From Blautia hansenii DSM 20583 (lineage in GTDB: Bacteria; Bacillota; Clostridia; Lachnospirales; Lachnospiraceae): a DNA stretch of 64,000 nt. The notes under the pieces were generated by a model. It did no database searches, had not been told where the DNA came from, and saw only the letters and a program-made list of their open reading frames with translations. Positions 25,176-34,260 of this stretch are shown in pieces. Both the position numbers and the translations under genes were made by a program. The first letter of the stretch is position 1. Each line of letters starts with the position of its first letter. The stretch is from contig NZ_CP022413.2 of NCBI RefSeq assembly GCF_002222595.2, positions 1,628,001 through 1,692,000 of the forward strand, read 5' to 3'.

Positions 25176-28100
25176 CTACTTGTCCAAGTCATTTTCAATG
25201 AGGTCTACGGATACCAACGTTGACACTCCCTTTTCCTGCATGGTAATACCGTACAAGCGGTCTGCCGCTGCCATCGTACCTCTTCTATGTGTTATAATAA
25301 TAAACTGTGTATTTTTTGTCAACTTATGAAGATATTTTGCATATCTTGTAACATTCGAGTCGTCAAGTGCAGCCTCAATCTCATCCAGCAGACAGAAGGG
25401 AGACGGCTTCAGATTTTGGATGGCAAATAAAAGGGCAATGGCTGTCAGCGCCTTTTCTCCACCGGAAAGCTGCATCATATTCTGCAATTTTTTTCCGGGC
25501 GGCTGGGAAATAATGCGAATTCCCGCCTCCAGAATATCTTCTTCCTCGTCAAGCTCCAGCGTACCCTTTCCGCCTCCGAAAAGCTCCTTAAATGCCTTAT
25601 CAAACTCTATACGGATTTGTCCGAATTTTTCTTCAAACTGGCGGCGCATTCCGGTATCCAGCTCATTGATAATTCCCTGTAAGGTTTCCTCTGCCTGAAC
25701 CAAATCATCATGCTGCGTCTTCATAAAAGTGTGACGCTCCGACAGCTCTTTGTATTCCTCAATGGCATTGACATTGACATTTCCCAACTGCCTGATTTCA
25801 CTCCTCATATTGGAAATTGCGCTCTTTATCTCTGCTCTTTCCTGTAATTCATCCGGCATATCAATCAGCGCCTGACTATATGTAATCTCATATTCTTCCC
25901 ACATATAGTTTACCTGCGTCTCTTGATTTTCTTCCAGCTTTTCCTTCTGCCCCAGCAGACGATAGCTTTCCTTATCCAGCAAATTCATCCTTGCAGACAA
26001 TTCGTCTCTTTTTGAGAAAAATGCCTTATGCTCCTGTGTCATCTTTTCTTTTTTCAAAAGAGCTTCCTGCAATTTTTCTCTATCTTCTTCTTCCTCTTTT
26101 GCCGCAAGTTCGATTTCCTGACGAATTTTTACAATTTCCGTTTCTTTTTTCAAAGCCTCCTCTTTGCCTTCTTCCATTCCTGCAAAAAGAGCTTCTTTCT
26201 GATTGGTAAGACTTTCCAGTTCTTCCTTAATACGTCTTAGATTTTCCTGAATAAAGCCTTTTCTGGAAGTAATACCTGCTCCCTCCAACTGACTCTTTTC
26301 CAGTTCCTTGGAAATATCCGTTTCTTGCTTTTTCCTGCTTTCCAATTCTTCCTGCTTTTCATTGATAGATTTTTCCAATGCACTTTCCTGACTGGCGCTG
26401 GCTTCCATTTCTAATTGGATGGATTGGCTGTTTTCCTCAATTTCTTTCGTTTGCTTTTCAAGCTCTGCATTTTCTCTTTTTAAATTCTCATATCCCTGCT
26501 TAATCTCTGCTCTTTTATCTGACATGGAATTCAAATTCATCTGCACGGTATTTTCCTGAATATACTGCTCTTGAAGACTTTCCTGTATACGGCCAGCCTC
26601 ATCACGGAAGTGGTTTCGCTTATTGCGGTATTCTTCCAATGCTGCCTGTAATTTTTCGATATTTAATTTTAATTTTTCTACATTTTCATGAAGCTCATCG
26701 ATTTCTCTTCGTCTTCCCAGAAGATTGCTGTTATTCTTAAAAGCACCACCGGTCAGAGAACCGCCGGGATTTAAGGACTCCCCTTCTATGGTAACCATAC
26801 GAATAGTATACTGATATTTCTTTGCAATGGCAATTCCATGATCAATGTGGTCTACTACCAAAGTTCTTCCCAGAAGATAATTCGCCAATCCTTCATACTC
26901 TGCCTCTACCTGAACCAAATCGCTGGCAACACCGATTACCCCCGGCTCTTTTAAGGCTGCCGGATTATTGAAGGTCTTTTTATTCTTCATACTGGTAAGA
27001 GGAAGGAAGGTAGCACGCCCATACTTGTTCTTCTTCAGGAATTCAATCATTCCCTTGGCTGTATTCTCATTATCTGTAACAATATTCTGAATACTGCCTC
27101 CCAAAGCCGTTTCAATGGCTGTCTCATAATTTTTTTCTACTTTTAAAAGGTCTGCCACAACGCCCTTAATTCCGGAAACATTTTTTTTCTGCTCCATAAC
27201 ACGGCGAATACTGTTTCCATAGCCGTCATAACGCTCCGTAATATTCTTCAAAGACTCCAGTCTGGAAGCTTCTCTGTGATAAGCTGTCTTTTCATTTTCC
27301 AACTGCTGTGTCGCTCTTGAAATTTCTGCCTGATATTTTTTAATCTGGTCTTCACAGCGGTTGCCCTGACGAATAAGCTTTTCAATGGTTTCTTCAATTT
27401 CCTGCTTCTGCGTTTTATACTGTTCCTCGGAAGCATCTAACTGTGCAACTTCACTTCGCAAGGTCAAATTTCTCTGATTTAAAGCAACCTTCCGAATAGA
27501 AATCTGCTCCATCATGGTGTCATAACGCTGTAATTTTCCTTTGATAGAAGCCCTCTGATTTAAAATTTCAATAATTTCGTTTTTACCGCTTTCAATGGCT
27601 TCTTCTAAATTATGAATTTCAATGGCAATTTCCTTAAACGCTTCCTGTGCCTGAGACTGAACCCTTGAAAATTCCGCTGCTTTTTCCTCTAATTGGGACT
27701 GTTCTTCCAGATATCCCTGTTCTTCTTTTTTTCTCTTGTCAATATCTGCGTCTAAAGCAACCGCTCTTTCCTGATACTGGGTTTCATTTTGCTTTGCAGA
27801 ATGAATTTGCTCCTGCAACAGGTGAATTTGGTTTTCCAGATTTTGTTTTTCTAAAGTTTTCTGTGTAGACTGCTCTCTGGATTTCTGGATTTCTGTTTCC
27901 AGAATTTCCAGCTCTTTTTCCAAATTTTCATACTCTGTTTTCGTCACATCAAAGCTTTTACAGGTTTCTTCCAAGTCTGACTGGGCAATCTCGTATTTTT
28001 CTTCCACAGCCTTTAACTGCTCCCGAATTCTTGCCATTTCCACCAGAAACATCTGAATATCAAGCTGCTTTAAGGCTTCCTTTTTCTTCAGATATACCTT

Positions 28101-28736
28101 GGCTGTCTCTGCCTGCTTCTCCAAAGGCGCTAACTGTCTCGTAAGCTCGGATAAAATATCATTGACACGGGTAAGGTTTTGCTGTTCTTCCTCCAGCTTT
28201 TTAATGGCTGTATTCTTTCTTCTTTTAAACTTTACAATTCCGGCTGCCTCGTCAAAAAGCTCACGTCTTTCCTCCGGTTTTCCGCTTAATATTTTATCAA
28301 TCTGTCCCTGCCCGATAATGGAATAGCCTTCTTTTCCAATACCTGTATCGTAGAAAAGCTCATTTACATCTTTTAAGCGGCAGGAGGTTCCGTTTAAAAG
28401 ATATTCACTTTCCCCTGAGCGGTACAGTCTTCTGGCAATGGTAACCTCCTGATAATCAATGGGTAATTTGTGGTCGCTGTTATCCAGTGTAATCGCCACA
28501 TAGGCAAAGCCCAGCGGTTTTCTTGTCTCTGTCCCTGAGAAAATAACATCCTGCATGTTACCCCCTCGAAGCTGTTTGGCGCTTTGCTCACCTAAAACCC
28601 AACGCACTGCATCGCCTACATTACTTTTTCCGCTTCCGTTTGGGCCTACAATTCCCGTGATTCCGTTATGAAATTCAAACGTAATCTTATTAGCAAAAGA
28701 CTTAAATCCCTGCACCTCAATACTCTTTAAATACAT
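25176..28736 (-). CDS. smc: Chromosome segregation protein SMC
   Basis: 1186 aa, full length. Walker [10 protein letters not shown] at about 32-40, first coiled coil, hinge about 510-640 ([21 protein letters not shown] region to SLTGGAF), second coiled coil, then the ABC signature LSGGEKAL and Walker [11 protein letters not shown]. Forms the condensin core that compacts and resolves chromosomes. Its ATG lies inside the end of rnc (10-nt overlap). The internal open frames on the other strand are composition artefacts of the coiled coils. Confidence 0.98.
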   Translation of the reverse strand: MYLKSIEVQGFKSFANKITFEFHNGITGIVGPNGSGKSNVGDAVRWVLGEQSAKQLRGGNMQDVIFSGTETRKPLGFAYVAITLDNSDHKLPIDYQEVTIARRLYRSGESEYLLNGTSCRLKDVNELFYDTGIGKEGYSIIGQGQIDKILSGKPEERRELFDEAAGIVKFKRRKNTAIKKLEEEQQNLTRVNDILSELTRQLAPLEKQAETAKVYLKKKEALKQLDIQMFLVEMARIREQLKAVEEKYEIAQSDLEETCKSFDVTKTEYENLEKELEILETEIQKSREQSTQKTLEKQNLENQIHLLQEQIHSAKQNETQYQERAVALDADIDKRKKEEQGYLEEQSQLEEKAAEFSRVQSQAQEAFKEIAIEIHNLEEAIESGKNEIIEILNQRASIKGKLQRYDTMMEQISIRKVALNQRNLTLRSEVAQLDASEEQYKTQKQEIEETIEKLIRQGNRCEDQIKKYQAEISRATQQLENEKTAYHREASRLESLKNITERYDGYGNSIRRVMEQKKNVSGIKGVVADLLKVEKNYETAIETALGGSIQNIVTDNENTAKGMIEFLKKNKYGRATFLPLTSMKNKKTFNNPAALKEPGVIGVASDLVQVEAEYEGLANYLLGRTLVVDHIDHGIAIAKKYQYTIRMVTIEGESLNPGGSLTGGAFKNNSNLLGRRREIDELHENVEKLKLNIEKLQAALEEYRNKRNHFRDEAGRIQESLQEQYIQENTVQMNLNSMSDKRAEIKQGYENLKRENAELEKQTKEIEENSQSIQLEMEASASQESALEKSINEKQEELESRKKQETDISKELEKSQLEGAGITSRKGFIQENLRRIKEELESLTNQKEALFAGMEEGKEEALKKETEIVKIRQEIELAAKEEEEDREKLQEALLKKEKMTQEHKAFFSKRDELSARMNLLDKESYRLLGQKEKLEENQETQVNYMWEEYEITYSQALIDMPDELQERAEIKSAISNMRSEIRQLGNVNVNAIEEYKELSERHTFMKTQHDDLVQAEETLQGIINELDTGMRRQFEEKFGQIRIEFDKAFKELFGGGKGTLELDEEEDILEAGIRIISQPPGKKLQNMMQLSGGEKALTAIALLFAIQNLKPSPFCLLDEIEAALDDSNVTRYAKYLHKLTKNTQFIIITHRRGTMAAADRLYGITMQEKGVSTLVSVDLIENDLDK

Positions 28737-29437
28737 AAGTCTCCCTTTTCATCTCTCAGTTTTTTAATGGCGCAGTAAGCTGCCTGCTGCTCTGCCGCCT
28801 TCTTTGTATGTCCGCAGCCCTCTCCCAGTTTTTTGTCACCCAGAAGTGCTTCCACATAAAAGGACTTATTGTGATCCGGTCCTTCTTCCTTTACCAATAC
28901 ATATTTTACATCATCTTCATACTGTGCCTGTACAATTTCCTGAAGTGTAGTCTTGCTATCATAAAAGAGCTGCTTGTTCTCAATGTCATTTAAGATATAT
29001 TTGTGAACAAACTCTTTTGCATTAGCAAAACCGCCGTCCAGATAAATTGCACCTATCAGCGCTTCCATTGCGTCTGAAATAATAGAATTTCTGTTTCTTC
29101 CTCCTGTTGCTTCTTCCCCTTTGCCTAAAAGCAAATAATCTCCTAAGGAAATTTCCTTTGCACAGAGGGCAAGAGTAGGCTCACATACAATACTGGCACG
29201 TTTTTTTGTCAGTTTTCCTTCCGGTAAATCTGCATATTGGTAAAATAAAAATTCACTGGAAGTCAGCTCTAATACCGCATCTCCCAAAAATTCCAGTCTC
29301 TCATTATTTTCCTTATAAGCAATATGGTGTTCATTTGCATAAGAGCTGTGAGTCAGTGCATTGACTAAAAGGTCAAAATTTTCAAATTCATATCCTATTT
29401 TCTTCTCCAGCTCTAAAAATTTCTTTGAATTCTTCAT
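28727..29437 (-). CDS. rnc: Ribonuclease III
   Basis: 236 aa. RNase III signature NERLEFLGDAVLEL with the catalytic Glu/Asp, the second acidic motif SDAMEALIGAIYLD, and a C-terminal double-stranded RNA-binding domain (KTTLQEIVQAQ ... KKAAEQQAAYCAI). Cleaves double-stranded rRNA precursors and structured mRNAs. The longer open frame upstream runs back over a hairpin; the ATG at 29437 has AAAGGAG and matches the family N-terminus. Confidence 0.97.
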   Translation of the reverse strand: MKNSKKFLELEKKIGYEFENFDLLVNALTHSSYANEHHIAYKENNERLEFLGDAVLELTSSEFLFYQYADLPEGKLTKKRASIVCEPTLALCAKEISLGDYLLLGKGEEATGGRNRNSIISDAMEALIGAIYLDGGFANAKEFVHKYILNDIENKQLFYDSKTTLQEIVQAQYEDDVKYVLVKEEGPDHNKSFYVEALLGDKKLGEGCGHTKKAAEQQAAYCAIKKLRDEKGDLCI

Positions 29438-29471
29438 ATCTGCTCCTTTATTCTCTTTCTTTATGATACAA

Positions 29472-29520
29472 AAATGTCCTCCCTTTATCAGAACACTTCT
29501 GATTTTGCGGGAAGACATTT
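29472..29520 (-). terminator. Attenuator hairpin between acpP and rnc
   Basis: On the minus strand AAATGTCTTCCC can pair with GGGAGGACATTT (one G-U pair) around a 25-nt loop, and the 3' arm runs into TTTTTG. It lies right after the acpP stop and before the rnc ribosome site, so it may lower readthrough from the abundant acpP message or be an RNase III target that gives feedback on rnc. That last point is inference. Confidence 0.65.
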
Positions 29521-29525
29521 CGTTT

Positions 29526-29756
29526 TTATCCGATTAAACGCTTAATCTGTTCTACTGCATCTCCTACAGAAACAATTTGCTCCACTTCTTCTGTTGGGAT
29601 TTCAATATCAAATTCTTCCTCGATACCCATCACAATTTGGAAAATATCCAGAGAGTCTGCACCCAAATCATCTACAAATGTGGTGTCCCAAGTCACTTCT
29701 TCTGTATCCACATTTAAAACCTCTGCTATTATCTTCTGTAATTTTTCCAATTCCAT
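29526..29756 (-). CDS. acpP: Acyl carrier protein
   Basis: 76 aa, acidic four-helix protein. The phosphopantetheine attachment serine is in GADSLDIFQIV. It carries growing acyl chains in type II fatty acid synthesis, and its position 11 nt after plsX is the usual Firmicute arrangement. A strong AGGAGG precedes the ATG. Confidence 0.98.
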   Translation of the reverse strand: MELEKLQKIIAEVLNVDTEEVTWDTTFVDDLGADSLDIFQIVMGIEEEFDIEIPTEEVEQIVSVGDAVEQIKRLIG

Positions 29757-29767
29757 GATATATCCTC

Positions 29768-30796
29768 CTAAATCTCCTCTTTTTTCTCTTGTACAGCAAC
29801 CAGATTTTCACCTATACGCTGGCTGATACGCTGTTCTTTAAATGAAATACACTGAATAATGGCATTTTTAAACTCTGTTTCCTTGGAATTGCCATGGCAC
29901 TTTACTACCAGACCTTTTAAGCCTAAAAGCGGTGCGCCGCCGTACTGGCTGGCATCAAAGGATTTCAGTGTTTTTTTCATGGCAGGCTTTACAAGAAGCG
30001 CTCCCATTTTACTGCGGAAGCTGGACATCATACTTCCTTTGATTTTAGATATCAAAGTAGCCCCCAGACCTTCATACAGCTTTAAAATTACATTTCCCAC
30101 AAAGGCTTCCGATACAATAACATCTGCTGCCCCTGCCGGAATTTCTCTTGCCTCAATGCTGCCGATAAAGTTAATGTCCTTACACTCCTTCAGCAAAGGA
30201 TAGGTTTCTTTTACCAGAGCATTTCCCTTTTCTTCCTCTACACCAATATTCACAATTCCCACTCTGGGATTTTTCACACCCATAACATGCTCCATATAAA
30301 TAGAACCCATACGGGCAAACTGTACCAAATGAGAAGCCCTTGCATCTACATTTGCTCCACAGTCAATAAGTAAGGATACCCCGTCTTTCGTTGGGATAAG
30401 GGGAGCTAACGGCGCTCTCTCCACACCTTTAATCCTTCCTACGATTGTAGTACCTCCTACCAGTATAGCGCCTGAGCTTCCCGCAGATACAAAAGCATCT
30501 GCCTCGCCCTGCCTTACCAGCTTCATTCCTACTACAATGGAGGAATTTTTCTTTCCACGGATAGCGGCTACCGGCGGTTCTCCTGTTTCAATAACCTCGC
30601 TTGCTCCTACAATGTGAATTCTCTCCTTGGGATAGGTACAGGATGCTAATTCTCTCTCCAGAATTTCCTGTTTGCCCACTAAATAAACTTCCACATTGTC
30701 CTTTTCCTTTACAGCAGCTACCGCACCTTTAATCGCTTCGGAAGGAGCATAATCACCGCCCATGGCATCCACAGCCACCTTTATCATTTCTTCCAT
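29768..30796 (-). CDS. plsX: Phosphate acyltransferase PlsX
   Basis: 342 aa. Begins with KVAVDAMGGDYAPSEAIKGA, and has VSAGSSGAILVGG, LLIDCGANVDA and VSEAFVGNVILK, all family hallmarks. Converts acyl-ACP to acyl-phosphate for phosphatidic acid synthesis by PlsY. ATG at 30796 follows AGGAGG at 7 nt. It heads the plsX-acpP-rnc-smc-ftsY block. rpmF, often just upstream, is instead at 38.4 kb here. Confidence 0.97.
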   Translation of the reverse strand: MEEMIKVAVDAMGGDYAPSEAIKGAVAAVKEKDNVEVYLVGKQEILERELASCTYPKERIHIVGASEVIETGEPPVAAIRGKKNSSIVVGMKLVRQGEADAFVSAGSSGAILVGGTTIVGRIKGVERAPLAPLIPTKDGVSLLIDCGANVDARASHLVQFARMGSIYMEHVMGVKNPRVGIVNIGVEEEKGNALVKETYPLLKECKDINFIGSIEAREIPAGAADVIVSEAFVGNVILKLYEGLGATLISKIKGSMMSSFRSKMGALLVKPAMKKTLKSFDASQYGGAPLLGLKGLVVKCHGNSKETEFKNAIIQCISFKEQRISQRIGENLVAVQEKKEEI

Positions 30797-30849
30797 GTTG
30801 TGCCTCCTGTTATATCTAACATGATTTTACTAAACATCTATAAAAAATG

Positions 30850-30875
30850 CAAGGACTCTCCTAAGAGAATCCTTG
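30850..30875 (-). terminator. Terminator after the Ig-like lipoprotein gene
   Basis: CAAGGATTCTC and GAGAGTCCTTG form a stem around a TTAG loop (one mismatch) and are followed by CATTTTTTAT on the minus strand. Confidence 0.8.
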
Positions 30876-30894
30876 AAAACATCATAATTTTAAA

Positions 30895-31527
30895 TTATTC
30901 TGTCGGCTGCTCCTCCGGTGGTGTAGTTTCCTCTGTTGTTTCGCTTCCTTCGGCTGCCGCTCCCTCTGCTGCTTCGCCTGAAGCCGCTGCATCCTCTGTC
31001 GGTGCTTCTTCCGGAGTTGTTTCTTCTGTCGGCGCTTCTTCCGGAGCTGCTTCTGATACGATTACTTCCATAGTTTCACTGGTCAGTCTGTTTGTCGAGC
31101 TTCCAATGGTATTGATGGCAACCACATAATAATAGACAGTTCCTACTTCATCAGTAGGCGGTGTAAAGGTACTGGAGGTTTCTCCCTCAATCACTGTGCC
31201 GCCGCCGTTTGTATTGGTCAAGCTCTTATACCACTGATAGGAAATTGTTCCATTGTCGGAAGCTGTTGCTTCTACCTGCAATGGTTCTGCTTCCGTATCC
31301 TTTGTATAAGTAACAGAACCGCTTAAATTTGTTGTCCACTGTGGTTTTTCTACCGGTACTTCCGGCTCTGCCTCCTTTTTCTCCGTCTCTTTGCTTTCTT
31401 CTTTCTTTGAGTCAGATTTTTCTAATACTTTATCAAATATCTTTTCAGCTTTACAACCGGTCATAGGAAGTGCCATACATCCAATCGTTAAGACAACCAT
31501 TCCTTTTTTCAGCCATTTGTTCTTCAC
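30895..31527 (-). CDS. Ig-like domain lipoprotein with acidic Pro/Glu/Thr tail
   Basis: 210 aa from a GTG start, chosen because AAGGAGG lies 8 nt before it; the open frame upstream has only a TTG without a site. Signal peptide ends with the lipobox MTGC. A charged linker (about 25-55) leads to one immunoglobulin-like domain (ISYQWYKSLTN ... YYYVVAINTIG), then an Ala/Glu/Pro/Thr-rich tail with repeated EEAPTE units. Likely a surface-exposed, membrane-anchored protein; binding partner unknown. Such tails are prone to copy-number change. Confidence 0.82.
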   Translation of the reverse strand: MKNKWLKKGMVVLTIGCMALPMTGCKAEKIFDKVLEKSDSKKEESKETEKKEAEPEVPVEKPQWTTNLSGSVTYTKDTEAEPLQVEATASDNGTISYQWYKSLTNTNGGGTVIEGETSSTFTPPTDEVGTVYYYVVAINTIGSSTNRLTSETMEVIVSEAAPEEAPTEETTPEEAPTEDAAASGEAAEGAAAEGSETTEETTPPEEQPTE

Positions 31528-31624
31528 TGTTTCTTCCTCCTTAGACAAATAACTCTCTGCGTCTCCTATATTAACTTATTTTTTCTAAAACCGCAAGTTT
31601 TTCTTTCTAAATATTACATAAATA

Positions 31625-32686
31625 TTACATTTTTTCATCTGCTTCAGCTTCTTTCAAAAGCTTCTGCACATCTTCACACTCTTTTAAAAAAGACGCCTCC
31701 TCATCCTCGCATAGCTCTTGAATAAGCGCTTTTCTTAATTTCAATCCAAATCCCTTTTCCGTCTTTTTTGTTTTAATATGACGATACAAAGGAGATTGAT
31801 TGATTTCCCAGCTCTTCGTCAAAGCTTTCATCATAGGAAACAGTATTTTCAAGCATTTGACTCTGTCTTTTTGGGCAAGGTATAGCTGAAAATGCGCTGC
31901 ATAAGAATAATATTCCCACAAATCAAATAATTTTGCCGCCTGCTTTGACACCTCTGCGAAATATTCTGCGTCTTCTTTTCTTTCTTGTTTTAATGCAATC
32001 TCCATCAGCATCAATAAAACACTCTGAATTTCTGTAATGGATGAAAATAGTTTTTCTTCCTCCAGCTTTGCAGCTTCTTCTAATTTTCCACGGGAAAGAA
32101 AAAGATTTATCTGTAATTGTTTCTTGTCCACAGAAGTTTTCTCCGGCAGAGATTGCAGCATTTCTTCTGCTTTTTCATATTCTTTTCGCTGAATATACTT
32201 GGAAATCAACATGGACTGAGCATAATTTTTCTCATTCTGATTAGGACTGTTCAACACCCGATGATATAGGGCTTCAATTTCTTTTTTATGTATTTTTAAG
32301 TCTTTTTTCCCTTCCTTGCTGTACATCCCTGCTCCCTCTAAAAACATCGCCACATTTAGAAGCAGCGGATAGCATACCGGATATTCTCTGATTTTTTCCA
32401 TAGCAATTTCATAAACCTTTAAAAAGCCTTCTTTTTCCAGCAGCTCTGATAGAGTGTTTAAAAAAATTGCAATTTCTTGCTCCGTCAGTTCCTCTTTAAA
32501 GGATAATAACGTGTTTAAATCCGTTTCTAAAATTCTTGCCAATGCAGGTAAAGTGGTGATGTCGGGATAAGAAGTTCCCTTCTCCCATTTATTGACTGCG
32601 GGAGCTGTAACGCCCAAATAATTTGCCACCTGCTCCTGCGTTAAATTTCTCTCTATGCGTCTCTGTCGGATAGTTTCATTTATTTT
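31625..32686 (-). CDS. XRE-family regulator with TPR-like helical domain
   Basis: 353 aa. N-terminal HTH_3 domain (residues 5-60: IRQRRIERNLTQEQVANYLG, then TAPAVNKWEKGTSYPDI), which binds DNA. The rest is helical and repeats-like, resembling TPR-type sensor domains of Rgg/PlcR-like regulators, though the fit is loose. GAGGT precedes the ATG at 32686. Transcribed between folT and the lipoprotein gene on the same strand; no obvious target operator found. A peptide-sensing role is possible but not shown. Confidence 0.82.
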   Translation of the reverse strand, partial: KINETIRQRRIERNLTQEQVANYLGVTAPAVNKWEKGTSYPDITTLPALARILETDLNTLLSFKEELTEQEIAIFLNTLSELLEKEGFLKVYEIAMEKIREYPVCYPLLLNVAMFLEGAGMYSKEGKKDLKIHKKEIEALYHRVLNSPNQNEKNYAQSMLISKYIQRKEYEKAEEMLQSLPEKTSVDKKQLQINLFLSRGKLEEAAKLEEEKLFSSITEIQSVLLMLMEIALKQERKEDAEYFAEVSKQAAKLFDLWEYYSYAAHFQLYLAQKDRVKCLKILFPMMKALTKSWEINQSPLYRHIKTKKTEKGFGLKLRKALIQELCEDEEASFLKECEDVQKLLKEAEADEKM

Positions 32687-32807
32687 CATAGACCTATACC
32701 TCATATTAAATTTTCTCTTTTGAATATTATAACAAGGGAAGGCTGTCGGCACAATTAACTGTGATTTAATTTTGAGACAAGAAATTTAACTATTCGTTAT
32801 AAGAAAA

Positions 32808-32839
32808 AAGGACTACGCATGGCTGTCTGCGTAATCCTT
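32808..32839 (-). terminator. Terminator after folT
   Basis: AAGGATTACGCA pairs with TGCGTAGTCCTT (one mismatch), followed by TTTTTTC on the minus strand; it lies just after the stop at 32852. Confidence 0.9.
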
Positions 32840-32851
32840 CCATATTTATCT

Positions 32852-33421
32852 TTATGCAGTTCTTTTCAATGGTCTGAATACTCCTGTCTGCTCAATTACC
32901 TTTGTAATACTAAAGAAGATAAAAGAGTCAATCGGCCACATAATTACATTCTTTAACGCACGCATAGGCAGTAATGCAAGAAATCCTTTTCCGTAAAGCA
33001 TATCCAGCCACAGAGTACTTAAAATAACGTTTACTACTAAAAATACAACAAATTTTGCAAGTAACACTCTCTTTAACGTTAATTTCTTTTTATAATAGAA
33101 ACAACCATAAATCAGAGATGCTAAAATTGCATTAAAAGTAAAACCAAAGAAAAACGGACCATCCGGTTTCATAAAATATTTTACAACATCCAAAATTCCC
33201 GCAAACAAGCCGCCTGTAACAGGACCGAATAAGTAGTCTGCCAGCTGGTTTGGAATACCGGAAAAACCGATTTTAATATATGGTCCAATGGTAATGGACG
33301 CCACCTGATTTAAAATTAAAGATAAAGCTGCAAACATGGCACATACTGATAATGCCTGAACCTTCTTCAGCTCTTTTGCTGAAGATAAAAAAATGTTCTC
33401 TTTTGAATTATTTTTGAACAT
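32852..33421 (-). CDS. folT: Folate ECF transporter S component FolT
   Basis: 189 aa with six predicted membrane helices. Family marks: VCAMFAALSLILNQVASITIGPYIKIGFSGIPNQ near the N-terminus (only parts of this run are diagnostic), FGPVTGGLFAGILDVVKYF and FFFGFTFNAILAS. Captures folate and depends on the shared ECF energising module. The assignment is strengthened by the THF riboswitch directly upstream. AAGGAGG is placed before the ATG and can be masked by the riboswitch leader. Confidence 0.92.
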   Translation of the reverse strand: MFKNNSKENIFLSSAKELKKVQALSVCAMFAALSLILNQVASITIGPYIKIGFSGIPNQLADYLFGPVTGGLFAGILDVVKYFMKPDGPFFFGFTFNAILASLIYGCFYYKKKLTLKRVLLAKFVVFLVVNVILSTLWLDMLYGKGFLALLPMRALKNVIMWPIDSFIFFSITKVIEQTGVFRPLKRTA

Positions 33422-33485
33422 AAAAAAAATACCTCCTTCATCAAAACTACCACAATAGGAGATAATCTCAGCCTTATCTTCTGTT
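33422..33485 (-). promoter_or_regulatory. Expression platform of the folT THF riboswitch
   Basis: Between aptamer and ATG lies a hairpin-forming stretch (GAAGATAA ... TTATCTCC) whose 3' arm ends in CTCCT, complementary to the AGGAG core of the folT ribosome site. No T-run terminator is seen, so control is probably by masking the ribosome site. Confidence 0.6.
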
Positions 33486-33583
33486 GCAGCGAGATGCGAG
33501 TTTGTACACCGTAAGATTTACCTTTTCGTCCTTCCAGCAACTCTCTATCCAGAGGGCACTTTACGCATACAAATCTACTCTGC
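33486..33583 (-). promoter_or_regulatory. Tetrahydrofolate (THF) riboswitch aptamer
   Basis: On the minus strand the conserved elements appear in order: GCAGAGTAG (P1 5' strand with GAGUAG), ATTTGTA, GCGTAAAGTGCC, a central GCTGGAAGGACGAAAAGG segment, ACGGTGTACAAAC, and GCATCTCGCTGC closing P1. TTTGTA/TACAAA forms P2. This matches the folT-associated THF aptamer of Clostridia. Position just before folT fits feedback control of folate uptake. Confidence 0.9.
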
Positions 33584-33680
33584 AGTTTTTTCTTACTCAA
33601 TCATAATAATAGATACTGGCAAAAAAAGCAATAGAAATTTTATTTATTTTTAATATTTATAAACAGAACTGTTTTATTTG

Positions 33681-33689
33681 TGCTATACT
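33681..33689 (+). promoter_or_regulatory. Extended -10 promoter of the GNAT gene
   Basis: TGCTATACT, an extended -10 element, without a clear -35; it lies 38 nt before the ATG. Confidence 0.5.
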
Positions 33690-33726
33690 TAGGCATTATA
33701 ACCATTTTATAAGGAGGAAAGAACAG

Positions 33727-34188
33727 ATGAATGGAAATATCCGTAAAGCCAATGCTCAGGATTACCAACAAGTTGAACGGCTTATGCAGCAAGTTCATAT
33801 TCTGCATGCAAACTGGAGACCTGATATTTACAAGCACTGCTCTGTGGTATTATCCGAAGAACGGTTTCTTGAACATATCAAAAATGAAGAAATTGTAGTA
33901 TTAGAAAAAGAAAACTCTGTTATCGGAGTCATGATTTATCTTACCAGAAACATATCCGGCGGACTTATGCAGGACAGAAAAATATTATTTATTGACGCCT
34001 TGGCAGTTGATGAAAAAGAACGTGGAAATGGTTTTGGACATCAGCTTTTAGATTACCTTGTCCGTCTCTATAAAGATTTACAGTATGATGGATTGGAATT
34101 ACAGGTAAATGCCAAAAACCTCACCGCTATGGAATTGTATACCAAATATGGCTTTACTCCGAAAAGTATCAATATGGAATTACTGTAA
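33727..34188 (+). CDS. GNAT-family N-acetyltransferase
   Basis: 153 aa. The acetyl-CoA binding core is visible: IDALAVDEKERGNGFGHQLLDYL (motif A, with the RGNGFG pyrophosphate loop), then LELQVNAKNLTAMELYTKYGF (motif B). AAGGAGG precedes the ATG. The acceptor, whether protein, antibiotic or small amine, cannot be predicted. Single gene with its own promoter and terminator. Confidence 0.92.
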   Translation: MNGNIRKANAQDYQQVERLMQQVHILHANWRPDIYKHCSVVLSEERFLEHIKNEEIVVLEKENSVIGVMIYLTRNISGGLMQDRKILFIDALAVDEKERGNGFGHQLLDYLVRLYKDLQYDGLELQVNAKNLTAMELYTKYGFTPKSINMELL

Positions 34189-34189
34189 A

Positions 34190-34245
34190 AAGGCTGTTGC
34201 ATTAAGCGCATATCAAGAATATTTGCTTAATGAACAGCCTTCTTT
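34190..34245 (+). terminator. Terminator after the GNAT gene
   Basis: AAGGCTGTTgCATTAAGC pairs with GCTTAATGaACAGCCTT, a long stem with one mismatch, followed by CTTTATT. It also separates the convergent mannosidase gene. Confidence 0.88.
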
Positions 34246-34260
34246 ATTCTAAAAATTTTT

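Noticed and set aside
30895..31060. Repeated Glu/Ala/Pro codons as a CRISPR or DNA repeat array
   Set aside because: The repeats are codon-level low complexity inside a lipoprotein gene, without spacers.
33367..33600. Open frame of 77 codons on the minus strand upstream of folT
   Set aside because: It covers the THF riboswitch and its leader; the sequence is explained by RNA structure and the frame has no ribosome site.
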